This document shows, one piece after another, positions 38,401-53,400 of a DNA stretch of 64,000 nt. The position numbers and the translations under genes are program-made. The notes below the pieces were generated by a model. That model was not told the DNA's origin and searched no databases. It saw nothing but the letters and a program-made list of their open reading frames with translations. Every line of letters starts with the position of its first letter. Position 1 is the stretch's first letter. Source of the stretch: Numida meleagris (taxonomy: Eukaryota; Chordata; Aves; Galliformes; Numididae); contig NC_034411.1 in NCBI RefSeq assembly GCF_002078875.1, positions 57,461,238 to 57,525,237 on the forward strand, given 5' to 3'.

Positions 38401-41400
38401 TTGTTGTTTACAGTTTTCCTTTCAACTTTTCAGAGTTGGGTAATTTAACTGAGTTTGATTGAGAGATGATATCAGCATCATGTCTATTTAGAAAACAAGA
38501 GAAGCTGGAATGCAGTAGAATTAATGAGTAAAAAGGTCAGATTAGGTTTTTGCTACCATCTATCTTCTGTCCTTGCTCTCTAATTTACAGTTACCTTGTG
38601 CCAACTACACAGTATGGGTTTGTCTTTATTGGTTAGTTTTTAAAAATTCTTTTTTTTTTCCCCAGATCTTTCAATAACAATCTCGCAAACGATTAATTAC
38701 TGAGTGGAATATGGTTATAAATAAATTATGTTCTCAAGGTGCTTTAAATACAGTGCTTGGGAAGGTAGGCATTCCCATTCCATTTGCATTCTTATTTTCC
38801 TTGTATCAAAATGAGCCTATTTAAAATCTGGAGGCATTATGAGGATTTGTTTTTCTCCCATGAGATGGGCAGCTAGTGCTGGAAAAGAGTCTGGTTTCTC
38901 TTCCAAGGCAACTGATTTCTTGTCTGGGAGGCTCTGGCTGCTCATCCTCTTCTGCACCCCAGCTATTGTTTCTCCTCCAGCTATCATTCTCCCCATACAC
39001 ATGACTGATAGCTTCACCATTCCAATATAAGTGGTCTTTCCACAGAAGTGTCTATTTTATCACTTAAAATATTAAAAAAGAATTAAGGATAAGACTGTCT
39101 GGGAACAGAGAAGGTGGCATAGTGAATCACACAGTTAATGCTTTTAAAATGAAGTCCTTCTGTGACCTTCAAGAGAATAAAACGACAACAAAAAAATCCA
39201 ATCCCAAAGATCCCGCCAGTGCAGTTATTAGTGAAACGAGTCCAAATTATTTAAACTCATGGAACAAACCACTAACGCTTCTTGCAGTGATGATTTTTGT
39301 CCCCTGCTTCTAAAGGATGCTTATTTTTAATTAATGATGAGTAATTTGCCTTATGTTGTTTAAAGAGTTTCCAATGTGCTGTGTGAATCAGCCTCACGCA
39401 GAATAGGCTGGCTTTAGGAAATGTTCTCAGCAAATATTCTCTGTACAAAGATTTCAAATGCCCATAGTAGCCTGTTAAGGGAAAGGGACTGCAAAAGAGC
39501 AATGCAAATTCACCTTGGGGCAGAGAAGCACAAGAGGAGGAAAGAAAGGCTGCTGTAAATGGAAGTGCTCCGCTTGGTGAAGTGATTATAAATCATCATA
39601 GCTCCACTGATTTTCTACCTTGAAGACCCAAGCAAATTATATGAGAGTTTCTCTTTAAAGGTCAGATGAGAAGCTGGCAAATGTCTTCCTCTTAAACAGC
39701 TGTTTTAACTAAGCGATTAGGTCTGCAGATGGAAGTGAACATCCCTGGCATCTATTAACTGCTGCACTAGCTTCATCCCTAGTTAAATACTATTTTTGGA
39801 GGTGAACGCTGCTGTTTAGGTATGTCTATGACTTGACCCACTGATTAATGTGCTATTGTAGAGTTCTTTCCCTCCTCCCACTCCCAGTATTTCTTTATTG
39901 CATGTTCAGCTGCTATTGGAAAATTTCATGCTTTATATTCTTGAGGGAGTTATGCTGGTTATGAACGGGTTGTGAAGAGTTTAACAAGGTGTTTGCTTTA
40001 GAAATTTGAGTAAGGGAATAGAAAAAGTTGGTTTGACCATAAAGATGAGTTCTTAGCCTAAGGTATGAAAAGTAACCCCTGTTCTATTCTGCTAATATAT
40101 ATACTCTGGAAACTGATTTTCCACAAATTCTTCCCCGCACTCAGTTTTAGTCTATGGATTTACGTGCCATGGTAAAAAGCAGTTTTCCTCAACAGAATAA
40201 TTGAAGCTATTTTTGTGTGTTTTGGTATAATATTAATTTGGTATTTGTTAGATTAACTAGTGATTTTTTTTTCCTTTCTTTTTTTCTCCTTCTCCCCTCC
40301 TCTCGCATTGTTTTAATTTTTATATTTTTAAAGTCCATGCATTTCTTGTTCATCGTTTTTTTCCATGCCACCCCGATCCTCTTCTCTCATCTTAACTAGT
40401 GGGGAGAGGGAAACTGTAGTAAGATGGGGAGGTGGCTGTGCTAATCAAACACTCTGGATTGTCTTCTTCAGAACAGAAAGGAGCATACATACTCGTTTCT
40501 CACCAGCCTGTCTAGATTTTGAAAAGCAACCAAGAGAAATGACAACTTCCACTCCTTTCATGGGTGCTTCCACTTCTACCATTTATCCAGTGGCAGACCA
40601 GTTCATATGAGCAATCCTTCAGTCAGTTATGGCAGGGGGTTAGTTTAATTCAGCAAGGATGGTTTAAAGATTCAGTTTTACTGACTTGTAGCCTCTGTCT
40701 CCTCGTTTCTCCAATATGAATGTTGTGCTTTTTTTTTTTTTTTTTTCCCCAAAAAGACCTGTGAAGCTGCAGCATCAGTGTGGCTTTGCTTCAAATGAAA
40801 TAATGCGTTCTTTTATGTATTATTACTACTGGTGAGTTGGCTTAAAATTTCTCTGTATCTTACCTCTGTAGATAGTTCTAACAACTGTTAAATAATCTTC
40901 TGCATTACAAAGTAAGAGAGCAGAGAACCCTGTTTAAACACAAAACCACAGCAAGTGGCTGCAGCAATTGTATGGCTTTATCTTTCTTGCAGAATAGCTT
41001 TTTGTTAACAGATACAGAAATACAACAGGCAGTCCTTTTTTTTTTTTTTTGAGCTCCAAAGACAAGAACTTCTTGTTCTCTTGTCGTTGTCAGTGAAGAC
41101 TACAATATAGCATGCAGAGAGCAACTCAACGAATACATTTCCTCAATACCTGCTTTTCTCTATCGGAGTATTAGCAGTCTCACTGCTCCTGGCAGCCTCG
41201 TGTTTATCTTGTTGCTAAGACAGAGGCTGTCATTGCTTGTAAATGCCTGACACTGCTGTGAAAACCAACATTTATTGGTTGGTTTCTGTCCTCTCTGCCT
41301 TTTCTCAGGGTGCTTGTTTATCAAAGGATACACATAACACATCGCTTCTTTTTGCTGTTTCCAGTATGCTGGTCCAGATGTTTGCCTTTAGTGATGCCCT

Positions 41401-44400
41401 GGTACAGCTTTATTTGTACATCTGTTCTTCCTATAAAAATGTGCTCTGTGGCTTTCAAGTGCAGTACAACAGCTTCACAGTCTGAATGTCTTCAAGTCAT
41501 TTGTGCAGAGCAGATCTGAAAGCACAAACAGGATAACAGACTCTCTGTCCAACCTTGACAGCCTTGGACTTCTCTTTTGTTGCAAATTTGGAAGATATGA
41601 CTGTTACTCAAATAAACCTGGGCCTAGAAGGTGTTACATGAGCAAAGCTGCTGACAGTATATTGGTGCCAGTGTCAGCCTAAATTTGGGCTAATACAAAG
41701 ATCAACAAATCGGAGTATTTATTTTAAATTCAGCTTCATTTATTTTTAATAATTTATATTTTTAATAACTTGTAAAGAATTTATTTTAAATTGTTACTGT
41801 GGGCCTGCAGAACTGCAAGATGCCGTTATCCACACATCAGTATTATTGGTCTGTATCTAGTGTTTTAAGTGTGCACATATGAAACAATAATTCTTAAAAG
41901 AAGTTTGACACTGAAATGTTCCCATTTTTATGTACCTTAAGAGTTTCTTTCTTTCAGTGCAGATACTGTATTGTTGAGATTGTGAGAATTATTTTCGGTG
42001 GATATGATATTTTTTCTGGCTGGTTCACATGACCATGGAAAAACAGCCATTGAAAAAACGAGATGTGCAAAGTCTCCGATGGTGGTCAAAAGTGGAAGAA
42101 AAGAAGTACTTCATAGTTTGTTTGAAATTACAGACATCAGCTGCTTCCTCTGATTACACCTTTCCAAAAACCGATCCTTAAAAGATTCCAGAAGCATAAG
42201 TTGCATTTGGCCCATTATTTTTAACAATGATTAAGTGTTTCTTCTATGCATTTATTCTAATACTTCCAAATCTACAAATTGTTTTAATAGTAGATTCCAT
42301 GTATCATAATATATATATTTTTTATTTTGTTGATTTTAATGATTCCTCATAACTTCATTTGTTATTTGATCTTCATAGAAATTTTATGTATGCGTTGTGC
42401 TGGGTTTTGTTTGTATGGGATTTGGGGACAGATGTCTAAATTTGGGTTTTGGACTTGAGGTTGCAAGAATTTCTGCTGCTTCACTTTTTCTCAGTCTTCT
42501 CCTTTGAGAATTCCATTTCCCTGTCATTGCAGCAGGAGGCTTAAGGATACGAACTTAAACTAAAATAAACAAACAAAAAAGACTCGAATATTTTTCTTGT
42601 TTGCTGCCTTAATATTTTGTAAGTAAGTCGTGACAACAGATCTCATAGTTTTTGAACACTTGAGGTCAACAGTGTTAGATATACTTGCATGCAGATGTGA
42701 GTCTTCCACAAAAAAAAAAAAGGAAAAGATTTTGTTAATGGTCTTCTGTATTAGAAATAAGCCAAGACTTGAAGAAGATAGCAACTACTAGCTGCACTGC
42801 ATTGTCAAGATCTAGCAAAGTCAGAAAAACAAATATAAAATTATTTGGATATAGTAAAACACATCTTATGTGTGTGTGAAGACAAATAAACACTTTTTTC
42901 CTTCAAGAAAGCCTGATTTAGATGGCAGTTCTGCCAGTCAGATTCCCCAGGGAGCATTTTCTCTTCCCTTGTCTGTAACCTACAACTGCTGTGCTTGCAC
43001 AAAACTGAAGCACAGTCTTCGCTTCTGTAGTGCAGCTCTTGAGAACACAAGCCGTTAAAAAATCTTTACTCTCTAGAAGAAGCCCGTGTTTGCATCTTGT
43101 AAACTTTCTTTAAGCTGATTAATTTTGTCTGTAACTTCATGCTCATGCTGAGTCTGATGAATTTGCAGGAAAAAACTGGAACTGCTATGGAAAATGGATA
43201 GCTATCCAGTGTTGTTTTTCAACTCCTGCTAGCTTGCTGAAGCATAAAGTTGCTACAAGTAACTCGTTCAGTCTACCTGCCCCCATGTTTAGTGGCAACT
43301 AAAAAAAGACATAATCGAGCACTATGTGGACTGCAAACCCCTGGTTCTAGGGAATAGCTGTGAACCTGTGCATTTGTGCTGGAAAGTAGGAAACGGAGGT
43401 GAAGAACATGAAGAAAAAGCTATGAGAAGTCTTTAAATACAGACCTTGAAACTGCAAGTAGACTAGAGCTGTATTTTGAAATAATCATCTTTAATCATCT
43501 GTCATTGTTTCTTTCAGTGGAAATAACTGCATGTCAATATTTAAGGCTATAAACGTTAAAAACATATTATACATATGTTAGGGAAATGGAAGACTTTGTA
43601 CAACTGCAGAGTCTTTTCCTTCACATCTGCAGGTTCCATGTTTCCTTGTCTCCTCTCCTTATTCTGTGGCTCTGCAACATGGACTATTTTTCAACCTACA
43701 GAAGTTCTGGCAGGAGTCTTTTGCTGATGTTCAGTTCAGAGGCTAGCCCTGTCCCTGTGGAGGGAAAAACAAATCTATTGAGAGTACTCGTGATGTGCCA
43801 AACATAGGAAGCCACCAGTGTGAGTAGGGTTCTGCTTAGTTGTGATGTCCTCTAAGTAGCTAGGACTCAAGCTGATGGAGCAGGCAGTAACGAATACCAT
43901 AGACTTGTGGACTTGAGCAGTCTGGAAACTTAATTGAATGGTTGGAGTCTGTCACTGCAAATGGATTAACTTTTGTCTCTTTTGCAATGAAGATATCTTC
44001 AGGGTTTCAGAGTCCCAGAGGTTACATAACGAAACACACATCTACATGTATTTATTTATTTCATTTTATTTTTTTTCTGTTCTGACCTATGGCTTCTTGA
44101 AATAACTTGATGCAAAGCAAGAGAATTCCTAATACCAGTAAGGAAAAGGACCTGAGACAGCAGCGGGACAATGGAGATTGCAACAGCCATTGGGTTGTTA
44201 TAGTTGCAACATCAAATGTCTCACAAACAGGGAGGAAAGATATAGCAATTTACCTTTTTGGGATCTTAATTTTATCTTTGTGTCTCAAGCTGGAAGCAGG
44301 TCACATTTTTGTACTTACATCTAACTGTAATTCTGTTCTTCGCTACCAAGGAAGTTCTCAGCATAAATACATAAATCACAGTGCATGTACAGTTTAACTG

Positions 44401-47400
44401 AACTGTTCTTCTAGGTAAACAAATTTGCCTGTGATCGTTTCTGGGAATAACATTTAGAGTGCAGTTGTCATTTTTCAAACAAGCTTGTATTTCATTTAAA
44501 AATATTACTGCACATACTTAACATGACTGCCCTACAGCAATGATTTTTGGCAAAAGCTAGTAAAATGTCAAATATTTTGCACCATGGAGATTAAAGGAAT
44601 TTTCAGATCTTGTTTGGAGAGTGAGGAAGTACATTTTGTAATGGGTAAGGGTGAAGAGAAACTTAGAGCATGAGATGGAATTCAGAGAACCTTTTTTGTA
44701 CTGACAGATGTGGAGGGCCTGTTGGAGGGGAGCATTGCCATGCAACCATGGGTATTAGCTACCCTAACAACATTTTATTTTCTTGAAGTAAATGACTATA
44801 ATTATTTGGAAAGCTAACTTGTAGCTGAGGTGGTAGAGGAAAACTGGAATGTCCAAAATCCGGGAAGAAAACTCTGTAACTCCAATGTGGTGTTAGAAAG
44901 TGGCATTCCTTTATTCCTCAGATACATACTGGGTGACTTTACAAATAAAGCACACTCTCTCTGAGTTAGTAGTCTAAGGTTTGCCTGAACTGAATCTGCT
45001 CAACCTTTTCATTCAGAGTCATTGTTACTAGGGGCAAAGGAGTTTCAGTGCTGCTCAGCTACAAATTACTGTATGTTTTGAACTATCCTGGTCCTGAGAG
45101 CCGTGCCATGTAAGTCTTCACTTTACCATGTACACAAACCCACTTTCATCCAAGCTACTCTTGGCACGCTTCCTCGATTTTCAATCAGGAACTTAGATGA
45201 GCATCAGGCTCAAGTTTGCCCCAGTAATTACTGCTTTACATAGTGATACTGAGTTTTGGAGTGGCCTTGGACTCAAGTAAGTAACCCCCTGCACATTTTT
45301 AAATGGAGATTGTCCAAATGGCCCCAGTCATTAATTTTGGGCAACCTTGCTTGCAGCAGGGGGGTTGGAACTACATGATCATTGAGGTCCCTTTCAACCC
45401 AAACTATTCTGTGATTTACATGACAGTTTGTTGAAAATAATATTAGGAACTGGCAGCCTGTCTGCTGCATCAGTGTCCTCAGTGAAGCTGGTGAAAGTAC
45501 AGGATTCAACCTTGTAGGCTACAAATTTCCTAACTGATGCTACACTGAACATCGGAACTTTATTTGCATAGTGAGGATTTCCAAGTAATTTCAAAATCAC
45601 TTTTTCATTTTTGTAATTATTTGTAACCAAAAAAGAACATTAGAATGTGTCTGCGTGGATATGTGTGTAATTCCTGTCTCTTTTTTTGTGTGTGTGTGTG
45701 TGAGACTGCAAAGTACTTATACAAGCTTGCTATAGTTTGAATCTTCTGTTAACCATCTGTGTCCCATAAAAGCTGGTGAACTCAGAGATAGAGCATTCCC
45801 TGACCATTTTGTACCTGTTTTGCATGGGGAAACAGTAGTGCTGTGAGTACTGATAGCTACTGTGATTAATACATATGAAGATCAAGTGACAGTATCTACA
45901 TTTCTATTTTTAAGCTCTGCATCAAAATTTTCAGTAGTGCTGAGATTGGTACAGTTGTATAATGTCTGCAGAGCTTTCACAAGCCTGCAAGCTACCAACT
46001 TATATTAAAAGACACTAAGATGTTGTGGTTAAGGTTAGCAAGATAGGGAGTTACTGACTAATTTAATCAACAAGGTATTGAGGCCATAACTATGGCTATA
46101 CGGGCCCAAAATGAGCTGCCTCCTGGATGGGTAGTATTTCAAAGTGCTATAAATTAAGCTATTACAAATGCTTGTCCATTGGTATTGCAGTTAATTTTGA
46201 CACCCTTAAGGTGTTGGCTGCCATGTGTTTTTCTTTACATTCTTCCCTGAAAGTGGCTTGACAGCAAAAGCTCCCAGTGAAGACTGCAGACCTTGTCTAG
46301 AGGCTACCGAAGAAAGTTTTAGGAGTGAAATACTGACCTGACTGAAGTATAGCAGTGTGTTCCTCTCTGCCATGGTTTTGTCAGGTAGAGAGTTTTTTTT
46401 TCTTTTTTTTGTAGAGACTCTTATGATGGGAGCTCTTTCTTACCAAGCGTTGGTTTACTAACTCTAGGTGCATACAGTGTAGATTTCAACAACTGTCGTG
46501 ACTCTTTTAATTTCCTTAAAAATTACTGGAGAGAAATGGATGAGAACATCTGGTTTGGTTTTGGATGTCCTTTGGTTGTTCCATCATCTTTCAATAACAT
46601 TTGTTTCCTCCCTGAATATAAAGGGAGTCCAGATCATTAGGTCAGATATAGATACTTGTATATTAATATTGTGTGAGCATCTGCTTTTATCATCTGTAAT
46701 GACAGCATTTTTAAAGATAATTATTATTACCACAGAATGGTTGAGCTGGGAAGGGACTCTGGAGGCCATCTAGTCCAAGGCCCATGCTTAGGCAGAGTCA
46801 CCCAGAGCAGGTTGCTCTGGAGGATGTCTGGATGGCAAAAACTGTAGTTTCTATAAGCCTGTTAGTTGCTTCCAAATTACTCTTTGCAATTTAAATTAAA
46901 GCAAACATAAATTGCAGAGCTATATACATAACAGGAATTTTTAGTTATCTTTGGCAACTCCCATTTGAAATTTCTTTGTTGGCTCTGGGCTACCAGCATT
47001 GGGAAGCTGTCTGGGCATGCCAGAACCACCTTCTAGATGCTTCAGGCTCAGTTATCCTCTACTTTTCCATGTTTTTTTCAGCGTCAGTTTGCCATATTCT
47101 ATGGAGGAGAGAAGCACTCCGGATAGCTAGTGGGGATTTCCTGTCACAGGCTTCCACCAGCTAAGGTGTGATATTTGCACATAGTGCTGATGGCTCTTAG
47201 GGTTGTAGGCCTTGTGCTTTGTTTCCAGTCATTAAATTGTTTAACCGTCCTTATCCTGTTCATTGCTTTCCCCTTTTGGAGGACAATCTCAGCTGATATC
47301 TTGTATAATAATTTCTTCTATTAAGCTGTTCATTTTACTATCACTAGTAAATTAGAAGGACCTAGGAAAACACACTATAAAAGAAGGTAGATGATGGTTA

Positions 47401-50400
47401 TTTTGCAGTGGTAGTGAGTCCCCATTGACCTCTTCTGCTGTGCCTTCTGCTTTCATTTAGTGAACACTCAGTGGCAATTCATGTAATGTGGACTGATTAT
47501 AACATTTCATGTTTGACATGTGATTTTAGCAGCATGTATTTTAATTGCAGCTTTTGTGAGTACTGCATGAAACATAGAAACGAAGACAGTAAGCCTTGAA
47601 TATGTATAGCAATAACTTTCATTTGTGTTGAATTTTTGCTTATATTTTTCTTTCATTCTTGTTTGCCTTATCAAAGAAGAAGTGTTCATGATAATATAAT
47701 CTTTTTCAGTGAAAATCTGAAATTATGTTCTGCAAGATGTAGGACATGTTCTTATACTTTACCAAATTTTCCTTATGACGTCAAGATGGTACTAGGAGAA
47801 AAAAAATACCCTGATCACAGTATGAGAATAAGGATGATTGACTGTTTGCAAGCAGACATGACAAAGTACCTAGCAGGATCACTGTAAGTATACATTTTTA
47901 GGTTTATTTTGGGTCATTACAAATTGGCTGCAGAAGTAAATTTTCAGATGAATGTACAGATATTCGTCTTAATGTGCTTACACAGAGGAAGCTTAAGGCT
48001 GGAAACCTGTTGAAGACAATTGTAAGATTTGCATGAAATCTTCAAGATATTCTCTTTGTTATTTGGGGGGCGGGGAGGATTGATAGTCTTAAAAATACTT
48101 TGGGAACGTTCTGTCACTTCAGTGTGCATCAGTATGGCCTCCAGACAGTGTCAAATACCATCCAGAGTACTGACTCTTTCTTTGACCTTGTTTGCACAGG
48201 TATCCGAACGGCCAGCAGTACAACATTGTTGTCGGGGCTTTGATGCAGGCATACCCGTTCCTGAATGAAGATGGGAATGGCTTTGTAAGTATTGTAAACA
48301 GTAATCTATCATTAAAATATTGAAATAACTCTTTTTTTCCTTCCCTCCCAATATAATCGATCACAAGAAAATAACACTTTAGAGCAAATCAATATAAATT
48401 TCTTGTTTACTGGATGAATTCACAGCTGTAAGCTTCACTTTGACATGCCTGCCAAATCACATTCTTATTTCATTACATTAATCAAAGGTTAATCCAACTA
48501 TGTGCCACTTCTCAAAGCTACCCTGAGATCATTTCAGGGACATAAAAGACAGTCCCAGGGTCCCTGGTTGCTCCTTGTGTACAGTTTTTTCCTGGTTTGA
48601 TTGCTCCCAAAGAATAAATTTGAGTAACTGTGATTTTGTTTTTCTTTTTTAAAATTAATAAGAAGGCAAGTCTTTAAAAAAACATAAACAAACCTTTCTG
48701 TATGCGGATTAACAGATAATTTACCCTCTTGCAATGTGTTATAATCATTTGAATGTTAGTTATGTACCAACATAACGCTACTGTTTTAGGTTTGTCAGGA
48801 ATGTAGGTAGAGATTAAAAAAATAAAAATAGAAAAATTTTAAATATTACTTGGGTTCTCAGCAGGTGTATAACTGAAAGCAGTGGAAGAAGAAAACTCAA
48901 ATGTGAACCTCATTTTTTTCCCCCATTCCCTTGTGACTTGAAATAGGTCCATGGTCACAAAGGACAGCATTCACATTCTGACTTCTCATCACTGCTTTGC
49001 TATGTGATACTTTCATACCTTCTTGTTAAATATTGTGAGACTCAGAGAAGATTGTTAACTTTCAACATACATACATATAACATGCAGAGTTACTGCAGAC
49101 AGCAAACGATTTTGAGAATTTAAAAAAAAATGTGAGGATTAGGTGATGGATATTCAAAGACTAGGCTCAGTCTCATCTGTAAGACAGGGGGGATGAAAGA
49201 AAACAAATATGTCGTGGAAAGGAGCAACGCAACAGAAGAATGAGCCTCAGACCAATGTGAAATCCAGGAGATTTCTCTGCATGTCTCAGTGGGAGACCCA
49301 TGCCTGGTTCCAGGCAGTCACAGCTCCATTGGTCCTCCTTTGTGGAGGCTGCCTGGAATGCACATCTGGGCCTTTCCAAAGAACTTTTTACAGCCTTTAA
49401 CTGCCAAAAACTGTCTTAAAACAGAGATTCTATGGATGAACTCTCAAAGGAGTTTCATTACAGGAAAAGCATAGACTTACTGAAACCACCTATAAATCCT
49501 ATTAAATGCTTTAATAAACAGTTTGTGGCTTTGCAGATCGATCCCCAAAGTGGTGCTGGTGGAAACTATCTGGGAAATTTCCACATGATGGCACAGAGAT
49601 TTCAGAGCAGTTGTTCTGTGTCTTCTGATATTTCTTTCATGCCTACTAGAAACCAAATGTAGAGGAAACCACCATCAGTAAGTGAGGAATTGCAGTTCTC
49701 AGTATTGCTAATCTAATGCTTCTGGGCAAGCCTCTGCACTGACTGATTTGAGTCAGAGAAAAGTACTGAAGGTGTAGGTCTGTATACCAAAGTTTGGAGG
49801 AGGGGGAAGGACAAATTACCATTTTTATTGGACCTACCAGCACACATTTCTTTTAGTTCCTCCACAATCATGGAGGCTATAAATATAGATAGCTGTGTTC
49901 TACAACAACAAAGGCTTAAAACTAACCCAACATCATATGCATGTATTCTGTTCCATACACTGGGAAACTTTGTCAGGAGCAGGTTCTTATTTTTAACTCT
50001 CAAGCCAAATAGTTTGGAGCTCTCCACCAGAAATTGGTGTGTCTTAGCTGTTGAAATGATGCAGTGGAAACTGTTCTGGATTGATCCAAAGCAAGCATGT
50101 GTGTATGTTCGTGCCTCAGGTGGGCAGTGGCAGGCAGTTGTGCTTTGACTAAGAAAATGAGTATTTCATCCCTTGAGATATCTTTACATTTCAGAATAGT
50201 TTTTTTTGCTTCTGACCAAGAAAATAACATCAAAGTGTAAAGAACTCGATGTAATGGAAAACTTCATATTGGGCGTGTCACAACTTCTGTTGTAAAACTT
50301 TCATGGAAATGAAATAGCTTAGGAATTTGAATGGAGGAAAGATTTGCAACAGAGTAACAAACCAAAAAGTGCCTAAGTTCTTGTGAATAGAACTAAATTT

Positions 50401-53400
50401 CCAAGACAGGAATAAATTTCCTCATGAAACTTTGAGTATTCTTTTTTTTTTTTTCCATAAAATTGGACGTGATTTGTTTTCATCTCCAAACTATTTAAAG
50501 TAAGTAATGTAAACACTGTGTGCGTAATATAGAAACTGAGTAATATTATCAATCCCATTCCATTGCAAAGAGGTTTTAGTTAAAAGTTTAGTGTTTACAT
50601 ATTATTAGTAGATTATCTATAATTCTGTTTTCTTGGTTATGATTTTCCATCTAACTTTGCAGTAGGGAAAAATATCTTTCTGTTCCATGATTAATATAAC
50701 TGAGTAAGTTTTAAAATAAGATTACTGATAACTTACCTATGTGCTATAAATTTAAGAAGAAGGCTTTTCACTTCAGAACCAGGAATTACTTAGGATTTCT
50801 GATAAATCTTTCATAACATTAAAAAAAAAAGAGAGAGAGAGAGAGAGAAAACTCTCTTGAAAGGTCTATGGAGCACTTGAAATGAAACCAATTTCTCCAC
50901 CCCCTTTCCAGATTAGCTTTTGGAAAGAAGAGTTTTAAGGTGATTACTGAAAGAGTTTTTCCCATAATGTTTTCTTTGACATAAAGAGTAGTGTTAGTCT
51001 AATGCACTGACACTTAAATATAATTAAATATTATCTCAGTTTAGTCACGATATAAATTATTAGGCTTTTGATCTATGATGTAGCCAAAGCATTATTTTCA
51101 AGTAATTACAGGAAAAATAGGCTTTAATATAAAATGCCTGGTTAATAGTCGCAGCAGTCAGAAGATTATTGGGGTGATACTTTCTGACTACCTGCAAGGC
51201 ATTATTATCTTTTATCATTCCTATTGCAAGAGTACACAAGAAACTGTTTGGTAGGAGTCACTGACTCTATTTCATGTTGAAAATTGTACATTTTTATTAG
51301 GAAGGCAGAGAGGGGTTAGTAAATGCTTACTCCTGTATAAGTCACTCCTGGAGTTCAGCAGTGCTCAGATCCTAGTGATACCCCGGATCACACTGTTGAC
51401 ATGCTTGATTATGCAACTGCTGCATGCAAAATGATTATTCTCTAGTAAATTACTGCTTTTAATCTGCGTGTAATCCGTTCCCTCCCATGGCAGGAACACA
51501 CAAACTAATCCTTGTACTACTTTATAAGCATGGTAAACGTTTCTGCTGTTATTTTTTTCTCCAGTATTCATAGAAAATAAAATAATTGGCTCAAAAATGC
51601 AGCAAAACCATCCTTTTTAGAAGATATGTTACCTACTATGGAAACCACATAAATGTATGTCCTAGCAGTCTTGCTCATGAAAGAGGTATGTGAGAAGGGA
51701 CTTGGATGAGATTATGAGAATCCTGTTACAGAAATAGATTTAGTTAAAAACTCTTATCTATCTGAGGACAAGCTAACACAGCTGGATGTTTTGAACTTTG
51801 TGAGATATTTAAAGCTGTGCATAGGTATCAGTATATTTATCCATGTGGAAGAAAAAGCTAAAATATCTGCTAGCTAAACAAAGGCTTTCAAAAGAAAAAA
51901 AAAACCTACACAAAACTCCACTAAGAACATTTAAATTCTCAGTTGTTAATATAGTCTGAGTTGATAATCTTTTAAAGAATTTTACCATCTGTAAACATTT
52001 CAGAGACATGTTACATTAAATTTGTTTTTACCAGCCTTAAAAATAAAGATTTTTACAAATAAATTGTGCTAGGCATATAATGCTAGGGTATCTGCATCAA
52101 ATTATAAATGTATAAAGTCAGAATTAGCAGACCGCTCAGGAACATTAGTGGTTCAGGCAGATGAAGTGGGATTTCCAAGGCAAGTGGTTACCTTTTGGGT
52201 TTTGAGAACAGTACTGGGACATAATACTTACACTGATGCTGTAAATGCACACGGTGAGAAGTCTGTGCTCTACTTCTTCTCATTAGCAGGTGAGGCCAGA
52301 ATCCTAAGTCAGAACTTTGCACACTAGAAACACAGATGAATTTGTTTGCATTCCAGTTCTCAGAAGCTTGAGCATGGCTGCCAGAGAGAGGACAGTTCTG
52401 TGAGGGCTGTAGGTGGTGGCAGAAGGTGCCCCCCTGGGAGGGTACATCAGCCTTGGTCTACTCCAGAAAAGCTGAAGGAAAAGCCAGAAGGCCCAGAGCC
52501 TGCGTGTGAGCTGCTGCTGAGATTTCTCACCATTAAAGGAGCTGTTGCTTTTAAGAAAAGATTCTCTTATTATCGACTGGCAACCTGGGGAGGTGGGAGC
52601 AGCAGAAGGAGGGCAAGGTCACGCTGCTGTCTCAGAGATACCCTCCCAGTCAACCCACGGGTGAGAAAGGCTGGCATGTCAGATTCCTGCTGCAAAGGTA
52701 CGGTACTGCCTAGTACAAAATAGAGTTCAGCAGAAGTACACTTGACCTTGCATAATAAAGGACAACTTTTTGGTAGGGAGCTTGGAGTAATTCTTATGTT
52801 TATATTGATCTTCAGCATCACTGAGTATAGGTTCAACTTGGAGTCCATTTTAGAAAATGAAATAACTATCTGAATCTCTTTTGTCACATCTTGTCACTTA
52901 TTTTGTTTTGTTTGTTTCTTATGACTATTGAAAACACCTCAATAACTAAAATAATCAGTCATTTTGTCAGATCCTCAAAGGTATTCTTACTACTTGCAGT
53001 TGCAGGCTTTGCCTGCAGAAATGCTTAACAGCCTTTGCCTAGAGGCTTTTTCCCTGCATGTCTGCAGTTAGTGCTGCTGTGTCCTGCTGCGAGGCACCCA
53101 GCTGAGGGCAGGTGGGCTGCTGTCTGTCTATAATGTCATGGATATTGCTGTCCACCTAGCTCTCAGAAGCAGCAGGCACCATCATTTTTCTGTTCCCAAA
53201 TGAAGAAGACAAAAATCTCACAGAAGCAGGGAGCACATTAGCTCTATCTTTGGCTGCTGAGGGGAGAAGTGCATTTAAGCTGCAATTTATACCCTTAGAG
53301 GCATCTCATAAGCACCAAGACCTACTTAACTGACCCTCTTACTTCAGCAGCAATAAGTCCAGTTTAATAGCATATTTGATCCACTGTAACTGCCAGCTCC

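Larger units (their letters stand above)
36308..47709 (+). other. SAMD3: SAMD3 intron 2 (about 11.4 kb)
   Basis: A phase-2 intron, gtgagt...tttcag. It contains two CR1 fragments (45337 and 46731), a (TG)n at about 45687, several poly-T runs and one weak exon candidate at 40472. Three consecutive minus-strand open frames at 36595-37342 are in different frames and look like chance. Confidence 0.85.
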
